Assembly (NCBI GenBank): GCA_937915065.1
Contig: CALDMR010000025.1
Location: forward strand, 1 to 11,097
Length of the DNA stretch: 11,097 nt
Reading direction: 5' to 3'
Source: an uncultured Clostridia bacterium
GTDB lineage: Bacteria > Bacillota > Clostridia > Oscillospirales > Oscillospiraceae
In this document: positions 1 through 6,726 of the stretch, piece by piece
Numbering within the stretch: the stretch's first letter is position 1
Layout of the letters: each line of letters opens with the position of its first letter
The notes under the pieces: generated by a model
What the model was told of the DNA's origin: nothing
Seen by the model: the letters and a program-made list of their open reading frames with translations, nothing else
Databases searched by the model: none
Position numbers and translations under genes: made by a program

Positions 1-305
1 CCCAGGGGCAGCAACCCCGTGGCGGGATCGCAAAAATCCTCGTTGGCCTCCGTGGGCGGGTTTCCGGGCACAAAGTCGAATTCCGGAAAACTCAGCACAT
101 CTGTGGGAGCATCCACGCCCCGCATCTCCCGGTTGATGGCATGAATCCCCTCATCATTCGTCAGCAGCACGTCTACCTCACAGCCCAATGTAACCCCTTC
201 CAGTTCCAAAGCCGTTCGGATCACCTTGCGGATCAGGGCGCAGTTTCTTTCACTGGCCGCGCCGGGTACATCCGCAGTGACGGGAATATAATGTTTCTTT
301 GCCAT
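1..305 (-). CDS. ybeY: Endoribonuclease YbeY (rRNA maturation factor), 3' end missing
   Basis: Read on the minus strand from ATG at 305, the frame stays open to the window edge, giving about 101 N-terminal residues that begin MAKKHYIPV. The family signature is visible at about residues 54-81: a negatively charged strand, then INREMRGVDAPTDVLSFPEF, the typical YbeY N-x-x-x-R-x-x-D-x-P-T-D-V-L-S-F-P block. YbeY is a metal-dependent RNase that acts in 16S rRNA 3'-end maturation and 70S quality control in the cytoplasm. The three-histidine metal site lies in the C-terminal part outside the window and cannot be checked. The start lies one base after the TGA of phoH, so the two are probably translationally coupled; the SD-like AAGGGG sits inside the last phoH codons. 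The phoH-ybeY neighbourhood is classical in bacteria and supports the call. Confidence 0.95.
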   Translation of the reverse strand, partial: MAKKHYIPVTADVPGAASERNCALIRKVIRTALELEGVTLGCEVDVLLTNDEGIHAINREMRGVDAPTDVLSFPEFDFVPGNPPTEANEDFCDPATGLLPL

Positions 306-306
306 A

Positions 307-1293
307 TCAGCGTTTCCCCTTTCCCCTGTCGCCGCCGCTGCGGCGTTTTTCATAGTCTTCATAAGCCTTAATGATCCGCTGCACCATCACATGGCGCACC
401 ACATCCTGATTGGTCAGCTTGCAGATGCCGATGCCCTCCACGCCCTGCAGCCCCCGCACAGCTTCCTTCAGGCCGCTGGTTTTGTCCGAGGGTAGGTCGA
501 TCTGGGTAATATCGCCGGTGATGACCACCTTGGAGCCAAAGCCCATGCGGGTCAGAAACATCTTCATCTGTTCCCGGCTGGTGTTCTGGGCTTCATCCAG
601 AATGATGAAGGAATTATCCAGCGTCCGCCCGCGCATATAGGCCAGGGGCGCCACTTCGATGTTGCCCCGCTCCAGATATTTATTATAAGTATCCGCCCCC
701 AGCATATCAAACAGCGCGTCATACAACGGGCGGAGATAGGGATCCACCTTGCTTTGCAGGTCGCCGGGCAGAAATCCCAGCCGCTCGCCCGCCTCCACAG
801 CAGGGCGGGTGAGAATGATGCGGTCGATGGTCTTTTCCCGGAAAGCCGCCACGGCAGCGGCCACAGCCAGATAGGTTTTGCCTGTGCCCGCGGGGCCTAC
901 GCCGATGGTGACCGTATTTTTCTGCACAGAATCGATATAATGCCGCTGGCCGATGGTTTTGGCTTTCACAGGGCGGCCCTTGGCCGTGATGCAAATCACA
1001 TCCCGGGCCAGCTCCGCCGCCTTTTCCTCCTGCCCCGCGCGGGCCAGACCGATCACATAGCGCACATTCTGCTCGTTGATGGGTTCCCCCTTGGACGACA
1101 GGGCCAGCAGCGCCTTAATGGCCCTGGTCGCCAGCAAAACGTCCTCCGCCTTGCCGGCCACCTTCAGCTCGCCGTCCCGATTCGTCACCGTAACATGCAC
1201 TTCATTCTCAATCAGGCGAATATTTTCATCAAAAGAACCGAATACATTGATCGCTTCTTCCATTCTTTCGATGCTCATCCTTTGTTCCACCAT
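307..1293 (-). CDS. phoH: PhoH-family ATPase
   Basis: This encodes a 328-residue cytoplasmic P-loop ATPase of the PhoH/YbeZ family, thought to act with YbeY in RNA metabolism. From the chosen start, Walker A GPAGTGKT lies at residues 133-140, the Walker B/DEAQ box (FIILDEAQNT) at about 229-238, and the sensor-like VVITGDITQIDLP at about 256-268. The N-terminal 110 residues form the usual small KH-like lead domain, and the tail is basic (KRRSGGDRGKGKR). I chose ATG at 1293 because it follows AAGGAGA (1305-1311) and lies just beyond the stop of yqfCD at 1319. The frame is open further up to an ATG at 1368, but that would overlap yqfCD by 50 bases and add a non-family tail. A second ATG at 1278 is possible. 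The length is normal for the family. The gene sits between yqfCD and ybeY in one operon. Confidence 0.95.
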   Translation of the reverse strand: MVEQRMSIERMEEAINVFGSFDENIRLIENEVHVTVTNRDGELKVAGKAEDVLLATRAIKALLALSSKGEPINEQNVRYVIGLARAGQEEKAAELARDVICITAKGRPVKAKTIGQRHYIDSVQKNTVTIGVGPAGTGKTYLAVAAAVAAFREKTIDRIILTRPAVEAGERLGFLPGDLQSKVDPYLRPLYDALFDMLGADTYNKYLERGNIEVAPLAYMRGRTLDNSFIILDEAQNTSREQMKMFLTRMGFGSKVVITGDITQIDLPSDKTSGLKEAVRGLQGVEGIGICKLTNQDVVRHVMVQRIIKAYEDYEKRRSGGDRGKGKR

Positions 1294-1318
1294 ATTCTGT
1301 GTCGTCTCCTTCAGACTG

Positions 1319-2788
1319 TTATTCCGCAAATTCCACCGTCCTGCCGATCTGCTCTTCGCATTCGGCATGAAGGGTGACTTCGTATACGCCGCCGGCGTCC
1401 CGCACCTCCAGAGCAGTGTGCAGCACTTCTCCGTCCTCGTGCATCAGATCCTGCAGCCGGCGCATCAAATCCTGTTCCGCCCGGTCTCGGGCCTCTTCCG
1501 CGCCAAGGACCCGCTCCACCCGCTCATAGGCGCGGGCCGTGGTGTGTTCCAGCACCACGGGCAGGGCGGCGCCTCCCGGCAGGCGCAATTTGTGATTCTT
1601 TATTATTTTATCATAATCCGCCCCGAAAATGCTACTGTTCGGCGTGATTTTTATCCGTTGTTTTCCTAAAATCAAGGTAAATATTTGTTTTTTGCGGCCG
1701 TCATAGGCTTTTTCCGTCACCGTTTTGGGCACTCTGGCCGTCAGGTCATACCAGGTGCGGGCATAAACCTTTCCCTCGGCCCGGGTAAAATAGGCTCCCC
1801 GGTCGCCGATATCCGCCACTCCGGAGATCAGCAGCTGCCCTTCTGCCACAGTGGCGCCTTTCTGCACCTCCGCATGGCCGCCGTAAAGCTGCACCAGCGT
1901 CACCAGGCCATCCCGCTCCGCCACAATATTGGCATGGGTCTCTTCGTCGCGCAGGGGCGGCGGCACCGTCCGCTCCCGCACCACCACCGTGGCCCGAAAG
2001 CCGTTCACATTGACCGTCAGCCAGGACAGTTCCGGGATCTCCAGCAGAATATGATTTTTCAGCTGTTCCGGATGGATCCCCAGCCCAAAGGTTCCGTAAG
2101 TAACGCCCTCCGCCTCCAAGGCCCGCAGGATACGCTCGTCGGAAACCCGCTCGTTGCCCTCGATTTCAAAATCCCACACAAAAAAAGAACCGAACACCGC
2201 CAGCCCCACCGCCAGGGCCAGCCCCGCCAGCAGCGCATAGCGCCGCCGGAACCGCCCCACAAAAAACGGCACGCCGGTCTTTTGCTCCACCGTGATCTCG
2301 CAGTCCAGTTTTTTCGTCAGGCGGCGCAGCAGCAGGTAGTGGCGGCGCTTGAGCTTCATGGAAAAGCAGGTGGGCCCCTGCCACGCCATGTCCCAAAAGG
2401 CAATATCGTGGGCGGAGCACAGATTCAGCACCCGCTCGGGAAAACCGCTCTCCACCGTGACAGCCACCGTGCCGGAGAGCAGGTTCACAAGATCCAGAAC
2501 CATCGTTCCCCTCGCCAGTTCCACGCCCTCGATCACGCCGCCGATGCGCATTTCATCGGCGGTCATGCTCAAAAGCTGCAGCCCCGCCCCCCGCACCCGG
2601 ATCAGCAGCGTGCCGCAGTTCACATCGATGGCGGTGTCGCTGTAAGAAAGGATGCCCTGGTGGCGGGATAAAAACAGCTGCCGGTTGCCCAACAGCTCCA
2701 GATTCGGCAGCCCCGCCACCACATCCATGGGCAAATCCAGCAGTTCGGCGGTTTTTGTGAAAATATCGCGGTCTTCAATTCGATTCAT
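1319..2788 (-). CDS. yqfD: Sporulation protein YqfC-YqfD in-frame fusion
   Basis: One reading frame of 489 residues carries two proteins that are usually separate. Residues about 9-90 match the YqfC/YabP family style (LPMDVVAGLPNLELLGN, then HQGILSYS and IGGVIEGVE). Residues 96-489 match YqfD: an N-terminal region with FPERVLNLC and WDM, a single membrane segment at about 184-204 (ALLAGLALAVGLAVFGSFFV), then a long outer region with FEIEGNERVSDERIL and VRERTVPP. Both are mother-cell sporulation proteins in Bacillus, where both genes belong to the sigma-E regulon; their biochemical role is unclear. ATG at 2788 has AGGAG 7 bases upstream. An internal ATG at 2503 follows GAGGGG with a 4-base gap and would give a normal 394-residue YqfD, so separate translation of YqfD is also possible. 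The gene heads the yqfCD-phoH-ybeY operon. Confidence 0.9.
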   Translation of the reverse strand: MNRIEDRDIFTKTAELLDLPMDVVAGLPNLELLGNRQLFLSRHQGILSYSDTAIDVNCGTLLIRVRGAGLQLLSMTADEMRIGGVIEGVELARGTMVLDLVNLLSGTVAVTVESGFPERVLNLCSAHDIAFWDMAWQGPTCFSMKLKRRHYLLLRRLTKKLDCEITVEQKTGVPFFVGRFRRRYALLAGLALAVGLAVFGSFFVWDFEIEGNERVSDERILRALEAEGVTYGTFGLGIHPEQLKNHILLEIPELSWLTVNVNGFRATVVVRERTVPPPLRDEETHANIVAERDGLVTLVQLYGGHAEVQKGATVAEGQLLISGVADIGDRGAYFTRAEGKVYARTWYDLTARVPKTVTEKAYDGRKKQIFTLILGKQRIKITPNSSIFGADYDKIIKNHKLRLPGGAALPVVLEHTTARAYERVERVLGAEEARDRAEQDLMRRLQDLMHEDGEVLHTALEVRDAGGVYEVTLHAECEEQIGRTVEFAE

Positions 2789-2801
2789 CTTCCCACTCCT
2801 T

Positions 2802-2816
2802 TGCCCCTACTCTATG
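2802..2816 (-). promoter_or_regulatory. Possible sigma-E-like promoter (-10) of yqfCD
   Basis: On the minus strand TTCATAGAGT gives a CATAGAGT at 2809-2816, 6 of 8 to the sigma-E -10 (CATACAAT) and 20 bases before the yqfCD start. No convincing -35 is seen; GGCAATT about 15 bases upstream is weak. Support comes mainly from the known sigma-E control of yqfC/yqfD in Bacillus. Confidence 0.3.
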
Positions 2817-2868
2817 AAGTTTCCTCCCGCCAATTGCCTGTCCCCGCGTCTTTTCCCACCAAATGCCT

Positions 2869-2876
2869 CATAGAAT
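2869..2876 (+). promoter_or_regulatory. Possible sigma-E-like promoter (-10) of the ylbJ/spoVV-like gene
   Basis: CATAGAAT is 7 of 8 to the sigma-E -10 consensus CATACAAT and lies 17 bases before the ATG at 2894. The -35 region is poor. The motif is the near mirror of one facing yqfCD. In Bacillus ylbJ is transcribed by sigma-E, which makes the match more plausible than chance alone. Confidence 0.35.
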
Positions 2877-2893
2877 CTTTCCGGGTGATCGGA

Positions 2894-3901
2894 ATGACTG
2901 TTTCTCCGCCGCGGCCCAAGGCCCGGCATGTACTCTGGTTTCTGTGTGCCGCCTGCACAGCGCTGCTGCTGGCTTGTCCCCGCCCCGCCATAGAGGCCGT
3001 ACGGGAGGCCCTGCGCCTGTGCTGCGACACCATTATCCCCTCTCTATTTCCCTTTCTGGTGCTCTCCGCCCTGCTGACAGGCCTGGCTCCCCTGGCGCAG
3101 CTGGAAGCGCTGTGTTCGCCGCTGATGGGCCCTCTGTTCCATCTCAGCGGCAGCAGCGCCGCCGTGCTGGCCCTGGGCTTCACCGGCGGCTATCCCGTGG
3201 GCGTCCGTACAGCCGCAGAGCTGTATCGGGAAGGGCGGCTGGGCCGCGCCGAAACAGAACGGCTGCTGGCTTTCTGCAACAACTCCGGCCCCGGCTTTCT
3301 GGTGGGCGTGATGGGCGTGGGCGTCTTTGGGAGCAGCGCCGTCGGCGTCTGGCTCTATGGTATCCATATTCTCTCGGCATTGCTGGTGGGCCTCCTGTTC
3401 CGTTTTTACGGCAGCTCCCGGGAAAGCGAGCCCCGGCGCAGCGCCGCCCCATCCGCAGCGCCGCCCAAAAGTCTGCCCCGCCTCTTCAGCGACGCGGTGA
3501 CCGATTCTTTTCTCGCCGTGCTGAACATTTGCGCCTTTGTCCTGTTTTTCATGATCGCGCTGCGGCTGCTGTCTTTCACCGGCCTGCTGCACCTGCTGGC
3601 CGCAGGCCTGGAACTGCTGCCGCCCCCCTTCGGCATGCCGGAATCCCTGGCCACAGCCCTGTTGGCCGGGATTCTGGAGCTGTCCACCGGTGCCGGCTGC
3701 CTGCAGGGCGCGCCGCTGACAGCGGGCACCGCCGCCCTGGCCTCCTTCCTCCTGGGTTGGGGCGGCCTGTCGGTGCACTGCCAAAGCCTGATCTTTCTTC
3801 TGGACGCCCGCCTGAACTGCAAAACCTACCTGCTGGGCAAAGGTTTGCAGGCCATCATTTCCGCCATTCTGGCTTATGTTCTCTTCCGGCTGCTCTTGTA
3901 A
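2894..3901 (+). CDS. ylbJ: YlbJ/SpoVV-like sporulation integral membrane protein
   Basis: This encodes a 335-residue polytopic membrane protein. Recognisable blocks are an early TM segment after the basic start (ARHVLWFLCAACTALLLA), CCDTIIPSLFPFLVLSALL, GFTGGYPVGVRTAAELYREG, CNNSGPGFLVGVMGVGVFGS and a C-terminal pair of TM helices. The GYPVG and N-N-S-G-P blocks are typical of the YlbJ group of gate-domain (nucleoside-transporter-like) proteins. In Bacillus this protein, renamed SpoVV, carries dipicolinic acid across the outer forespore membrane; transfer of that substrate to this gene is inference. It is shorter than Bacillus YlbJ (about 400 residues). I chose ATG at 2894, which has GGGTGAT 6 bases upstream. 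The frame is open to an ATG at 2801, but those residues look non-coding, and GTG at 2885 is an alternative. The gene is divergent from yqfCD and convergent with blaR1. Confidence 0.8.
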   Translation: MTVSPPRPKARHVLWFLCAACTALLLACPRPAIEAVREALRLCCDTIIPSLFPFLVLSALLTGLAPLAQLEALCSPLMGPLFHLSGSSAAVLALGFTGGYPVGVRTAAELYREGRLGRAETERLLAFCNNSGPGFLVGVMGVGVFGSSAVGVWLYGIHILSALLVGLLFRFYGSSRESEPRRSAAPSAAPPKSLPRLFSDAVTDSFLAVLNICAFVLFFMIALRLLSFTGLLHLLAAGLELLPPPFGMPESLATALLAGILELSTGAGCLQGAPLTAGTAALASFLLGWGGLSVHCQSLIFLLDARLNCKTYLLGKGLQAIISAILAYVLFRLLL

Positions 3902-3903
3902 CC

Positions 3904-3939
3904 AAAAAACGCGGTGCACTTCAGTGCACCGCGTTTTTT
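3904..3939. terminator. Bidirectional rho-independent terminator
   Basis: The A6 tract at 3904-3909 and the stem ACGCGGTGCAC (3909-3919) pair perfectly with GTGCACCGCGT (3924-3934) and its T tract (3934-3940) across a TTCA loop. The U tract forms on either strand, so it serves both the plus-strand ylbJ-like gene (stop at 3901) and the minus-strand blaR1 (stop at 3940), whose stop codon touches the hairpin. Confidence 0.93.
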
Positions 3940-6012
3940 TCATGCTCCCGTAGTAATCGGCCCCTGTACGGCCCAGGTACCCGCCTCAAATTCCTGTACC
4001 GGCGGTTCCGTTTCTCCCGCCCAGATACGCTCCGCATCCTCGGAAAGCAGCTGCGCCGTGGCCCGTTGAGCCGGAACCAGCCCCTGCAGGCTGGAAATGC
4101 GTTTCTTCGTCTGCTCTGCCGTTTGTTCCGCATTGGCTTCCGCCAAAGCCCAGCACACCTTGCTGCGCCCCTGGGCGCCCAGGGCGGTGATCTCCTTCAA
4201 AACAGCTTCCGCGTCATCTGCCAGGCGCTGCTCCAAAGCCGCCGCTAGCTCCTGTCGGAAGCCGCCTTCAGCTGTGCTCAGCGCCCAAACCAACTGTTCG
4301 TCGCTCCAGCCGGAAATATCGGTTCCCGCCGGCAGCTGCCCCGCCCCTCTCAGGTCTGCAAACGTGCCCTCATGCATCTCCGTTTCTGTCTCCGGCGCAC
4401 CTTCTTCATAGGCGTTAAAGACCCAGCGGCCATCGTCACTTATAAACAGACTGCCGATGCGGCCGTCCACAAAGCAGTCCCGGGAAAAGGCCTCACCGCC
4501 GTACCAGGCTTCCGCCTGGCGGCACAGGGTTTCAGAGAGCGTTGCCAGCCCCGCTCCCGTGTCTGCCATGCGCTGCTTTGCCGCCCCGGAAAAACCGGAT
4601 ACATCCAACTCTTCCATCCCACTTTGCAGGAGTTCGCCGGCCTGACGATGATCTTGCAGGATAAAGTCCGTCCCATCCCAAAGATAGGTGGCACAGTAAG
4701 CCAGGGGCACGCCAAAGCAGGCCACGCTCACGCCGTCCGGATACCCCTCCACATGGCCCAGCCACCCGAACAGAACCGTGCCCTCCAGTACCTCCATCGT
4801 ATACCGTTCACCCTGCGTTTCCACGCTCAAGATCTCCAGAGCGGAAAAGCCCTGGGTGTTGATCCATTCAATGTCCGGATCCATGGTGATCGAAGCGCCT
4901 TCCCGGTCCTCCAGGGCCGCAATCTGCTTCGGCGTCAAAAGGCCGGTGTGGTCGATCACCGTGGGAGCCGTTTTCTCTCCATGCTGCGGCGCTCCGCCGG
5001 AAATGCACAGCACCACCACAGTGATGGCCGCAACCGCCGCCAGCACCAACAGGGCAGGCTTTGCCTGTTTCAGATGCAGAATATGCTCCACCCGTTCTTT
5101 GGTGCCGCCCTCGGCAAAGGCCACAGGATTCAGCCAGCGGAACCGCCGGTCATAGGACAAGTTCAGCAGTGTGCGGCTGTAGGCCTTGCGCGCTTCCACA
5201 TCCGCCGCGCGCACCACCCGCTCGTCGCAGGCCTGCTCCAGATCCCCGCAATAAACGCGGTAGACCATCCACAGAGAAACATTAAACCAGTGTATGCCCA
5301 GCGCCAGCCAAGCGATCAGCTTGGCCCACTGATCTCCCGCCCGCAGGTGGGCACGCTCATGGGCTAGGATATGGGCGCGTTCCTCCGCGCTCAGGCCCGG
5401 CACCAAATAGATGCGGGGACGGAAATATCCCACTGCGCAGGGCGAGGAGATGCGATCGGACACATAGACGTCTTCCTCCTCTTTTACCGCAAAGCGTAAT
5501 CTACGCCGCAGCAGCACATAGGAGAGGATCGTCAGTCCATAGAACACGACCACGCCCGCCAGCCACACCCGGGCCACCCAGGGCACCCAGGTCTCCATGG
5601 CCGTCTGCGCCGGCGTAAAGGTACCCGCTGCATCCGTCCGGTAAGGCACATACAGCATGGACTGGGGCGAATCCTTGACGATCCGCTCCGGTGTCAGCCC
5701 TGCGGCCACAGCCTGCTCATAGGTTTCGCTGCCCTCGACGGCCGCCTCGTATTCTCCGGCATAGCCGTCGAACAACTCCACAGCCCCCTGCTGCACCCCC
5801 TGGATCCAGGGAATGGAGAACAGCCCCCAGTCCCCCGGCAGCGCAAGGGGGCAGACCATGCGAAACAGCACCAGCGCATACAAAAGACAGCTGGCCCATT
5901 TGGGTACTTTCCAGTGGGAAAACAATCCCAGCAGCACCATCACCGGCACCGCCACAATGGTGGCCGCGACCGACATCCAGAAAACCTGCACAAAAATCTG
6001 AGCCAAAGTCAT
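3940..6012 (-). CDS. M56 (BlaR1-type) membrane metallopeptidase with unrecognised outer sensor region
   Basis: This encodes a 690-residue protein. It has N-terminal TM segments at about 8-30 and 40-56, an outer loop, a TM at about 147-168, then the zinc peptidase motif HILAHERAHLRAGD (HERAH at 218-222) and EQACDERVV at 259-267, which probably supplies the third metal ligand. Further TMs lie at about 231-250 and 318-337. The layout is that of BlaR1/MecR1, which on ligand binding cleaves the partner BlaI-type repressor. The outer C-terminal part (about 341-690) shows no S-x-x-K...S-x-N...K-T-G pattern of a penicillin-binding domain, and I do not recognise it. A beta-lactam signal should therefore not be assumed. 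ATG at 6012 overlaps the TGA of the repressor gene (ATGA), which indicates coupled translation. The stop abuts the terminator at 3904-3939. Confidence 0.88.
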   Translation of the reverse strand: MTLAQIFVQVFWMSVAATIVAVPVMVLLGLFSHWKVPKWASCLLYALVLFRMVCPLALPGDWGLFSIPWIQGVQQGAVELFDGYAGEYEAAVEGSETYEQAVAAGLTPERIVKDSPQSMLYVPYRTDAAGTFTPAQTAMETWVPWVARVWLAGVVVFYGLTILSYVLLRRRLRFAVKEEEDVYVSDRISSPCAVGYFRPRIYLVPGLSAEERAHILAHERAHLRAGDQWAKLIAWLALGIHWFNVSLWMVYRVYCGDLEQACDERVVRAADVEARKAYSRTLLNLSYDRRFRWLNPVAFAEGGTKERVEHILHLKQAKPALLVLAAVAAITVVVLCISGGAPQHGEKTAPTVIDHTGLLTPKQIAALEDREGASITMDPDIEWINTQGFSALEILSVETQGERYTMEVLEGTVLFGWLGHVEGYPDGVSVACFGVPLAYCATYLWDGTDFILQDHRQAGELLQSGMEELDVSGFSGAAKQRMADTGAGLATLSETLCRQAEAWYGGEAFSRDCFVDGRIGSLFISDDGRWVFNAYEEGAPETETEMHEGTFADLRGAGQLPAGTDISGWSDEQLVWALSTAEGGFRQELAAALEQRLADDAEAVLKEITALGAQGRSKVCWALAEANAEQTAEQTKKRISSLQGLVPAQRATAQLLSEDAERIWAGETEPPVQEFEAGTWAVQGPITTGA

Positions 6013-6377
6013 GCTTCTTCCTCCTCATATGTGTCGATCAACTGCCGGATGGCCTGTGCTTCCTCCTTGTCCAGTTTGCGCCCGCCCATAAAGGCTGCGA
6101 GAAAGGCGGGCAGAGAACCGCCGAAAGTGCGCTCCACAAAGGCGGCGCTTTCCCCGGCCTGCACCGCTTCCTGGGGCACCAGCGCCGATACCACGGCATT
6201 TTCGTTTTTCAAAAGGCCCTTTTGGGCCAATTTTTTCACCATGGTATAGGTGGTGGATTTTTTCCACCCCAAATTTCGGGCGCACTGCTCCACCAAGGCG
6301 CCGGAAGGCACTGGCTCGCTGTCCCACACCTGACACATAAAGCGGTACTCACTATCGCACAATTTCCAATGATCCAT
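6009..6377 (-). CDS. BlaI/MecI-family transcriptional repressor
   Basis: This encodes a 122-residue winged-helix repressor. The N-terminal part (MDHWKLCDSEYRFMCQVWDSE) and the recognition-helix region (LGWKKSTTYTMVKKLAQKGLLK, about 36-57) match the BlaI family (W-x-x-x-T-V-x-T-x-L-x-R-L-x-x-K-G). The C-terminal part, FVERTFGGSLPAFLAAF...LDKEEAQAIRQLID, is the usual dimerisation and cleavage domain. It probably represses its own operon until the M56 partner downstream inactivates it. I chose ATG at 6377, with GGGGGAG 4 bases before it. The frame is open to an ATG at 6452, but that lies inside the promoter and operators and adds a non-family tail. The stop overlaps the start of the M56 gene by 4 bases. 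Confidence 0.92.
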   Translation of the reverse strand: MDHWKLCDSEYRFMCQVWDSEPVPSGALVEQCARNLGWKKSTTYTMVKKLAQKGLLKNENAVVSALVPQEAVQAGESAAFVERTFGGSLPAFLAAFMGGRKLDKEEAQAIRQLIDTYEEEEA

Positions 6378-6400
6378 GGCGCTCCCCCATTTCTTTATCG

Positions 6401-6416
6401 ATCTATTATTGTAGAC
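6401..6416. promoter_or_regulatory. Second BlaI-type operator dyad (imperfect)
   Basis: The minus strand reads GTCTACAATAATAGAT, 12 of 16 identical to the dyad at 6425-6440 and in the same orientation, 24 bases centre to centre. It falls just after the expected transcription start, where a bound repressor would block initiation. Confidence 0.55.
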
Positions 6417-6423
6417 CACTTTG

Positions 6424-6452
6424 AGTCTATCATAATAGACCTGCTTTGTCAA
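6424..6452 (-). promoter_or_regulatory. Sigma-A promoter of the repressor/M56 operon
   Basis: On the minus strand there is TTGACA (6447-6452), a 17-base spacer and TAGACT (6424-6429). The -35 is a perfect consensus match and the -10 is 4 of 6. Transcription should begin near 6417, about 40 bases before the ATG at 6377. The -10 overlaps an operator-like dyad. Confidence 0.8.
6425..6440. promoter_or_regulatory. BlaI-type operator dyad (perfect arms)
   Basis: The minus strand reads GTCTATTATGATAGAC: two perfect 6-base arms around TATG, overlapping the -10 element. Together with the related copy at 6401-6416, this is the expected arrangement for autorepression by the BlaI-type protein. It does not carry the paired TACA/TGTA core of staphylococcal operators. 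Confidence 0.65.
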
Positions 6453-6471
6453 TCCCGCAAAGGGGCAAAAG

Positions 6472-6500
6472 GGGCCCGGTTTCCCAAAGGAACCGGGCCC
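6472..6500 (-). terminator. Hairpin ending the HAD-deoC unit
   Basis: The strong stem GGGCCCGGT (6472-6480) pairs with ACCGGGCCC (6492-6500) and is extended by TCC/GGA inside. On the minus strand it is followed by CTTTTG, a short, weak U tract. It lies 5 bases after the stop at 6506 and 20 bases before the -35 of the next operon, so it fits a terminator insulating the two units. Confidence 0.65.
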
Positions 6501-6505
6501 GCAGG

Positions 6506-6709
6506 TCAGGACAGACGATTTTCTTTTTGTTTACTGCGCCCCCGGCAGATAAAATGGATCACCAGCAGCACCGCCGTTGGCAAGTTGCACAGCAGAAATA
6601 CGCCCCCCATGGCGGCGCGCATCTCCTCCCGGCTCAGCCCCGGCTCCGTCAGCAGGCCAGGGGTAACAATCAGCGAGCAAACCAGGCATACCGCAGGCAG
6701 GATCAGCAC
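6506..6709 (-). CDS. Possible small two-TM membrane protein
   Basis: This is a 67-residue frame starting at GTG, with two hydrophobic stretches: LILPAVCLVCSLIVTPGLL (about residues 2-20) and GGVFLLCNLPTAVLLVIHFI (about 35-54). A basic tail (CRGRSKQKENRLS) would face the cytoplasm. I do not recognise a family. It sits 17 bases after the deoC stop and directly before the hairpin at 6472-6500, as expected for the last gene of a unit, and nothing else explains these bases. Against it, there is no good ribosome binding site before the GTG, and the frame is open upstream into deoC without another start. It may be a real small protein with an unusual start, a decayed gene, or chance. Confidence 0.45.
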   Translation of the reverse strand: MLILPAVCLVCSLIVTPGLLTEPGLSREEMRAAMGGVFLLCNLPTAVLLVIHFICRGRSKQKENRLS

Positions 6710-6726
6710 ATTGGATGCCGGCAGGC

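Noticed and set aside
1294..1368. Upstream ATG start for phoH at 1368
   Set aside because: It would overlap yqfCD by 50 bases, lacks a ribosome binding site and adds non-family residues; AAGGAGA supports ATG at 1293.
2863..4248. Long plus-strand frame of 461 codons
   Set aside because: It is a +1-type shadow of the ylbJ/spoVV-like gene and of blaR1, rich in Arg, Pro and Gly, and runs through a strong terminator. The real frame gives a clear membrane protein.
4372..5367. Plus-strand frame of 331 codons opposite the M56 gene
   Set aside because: The antisense translation is His/Arg/Gln-rich with no family pattern, while the minus strand encodes HERAH and TM segments.
6378..6452. Upstream ATG start of the BlaI-type gene at 6452
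   Set aside because: That start lies within the -35 element of the promoter, upstream of the expected transcript start.
6455..6474. Short direct repeat CAAAGGGG / CAAAAGGGG
   Set aside because: It is an imperfect two-copy repeat of under 10 bases beside a terminator, too short to support a function.
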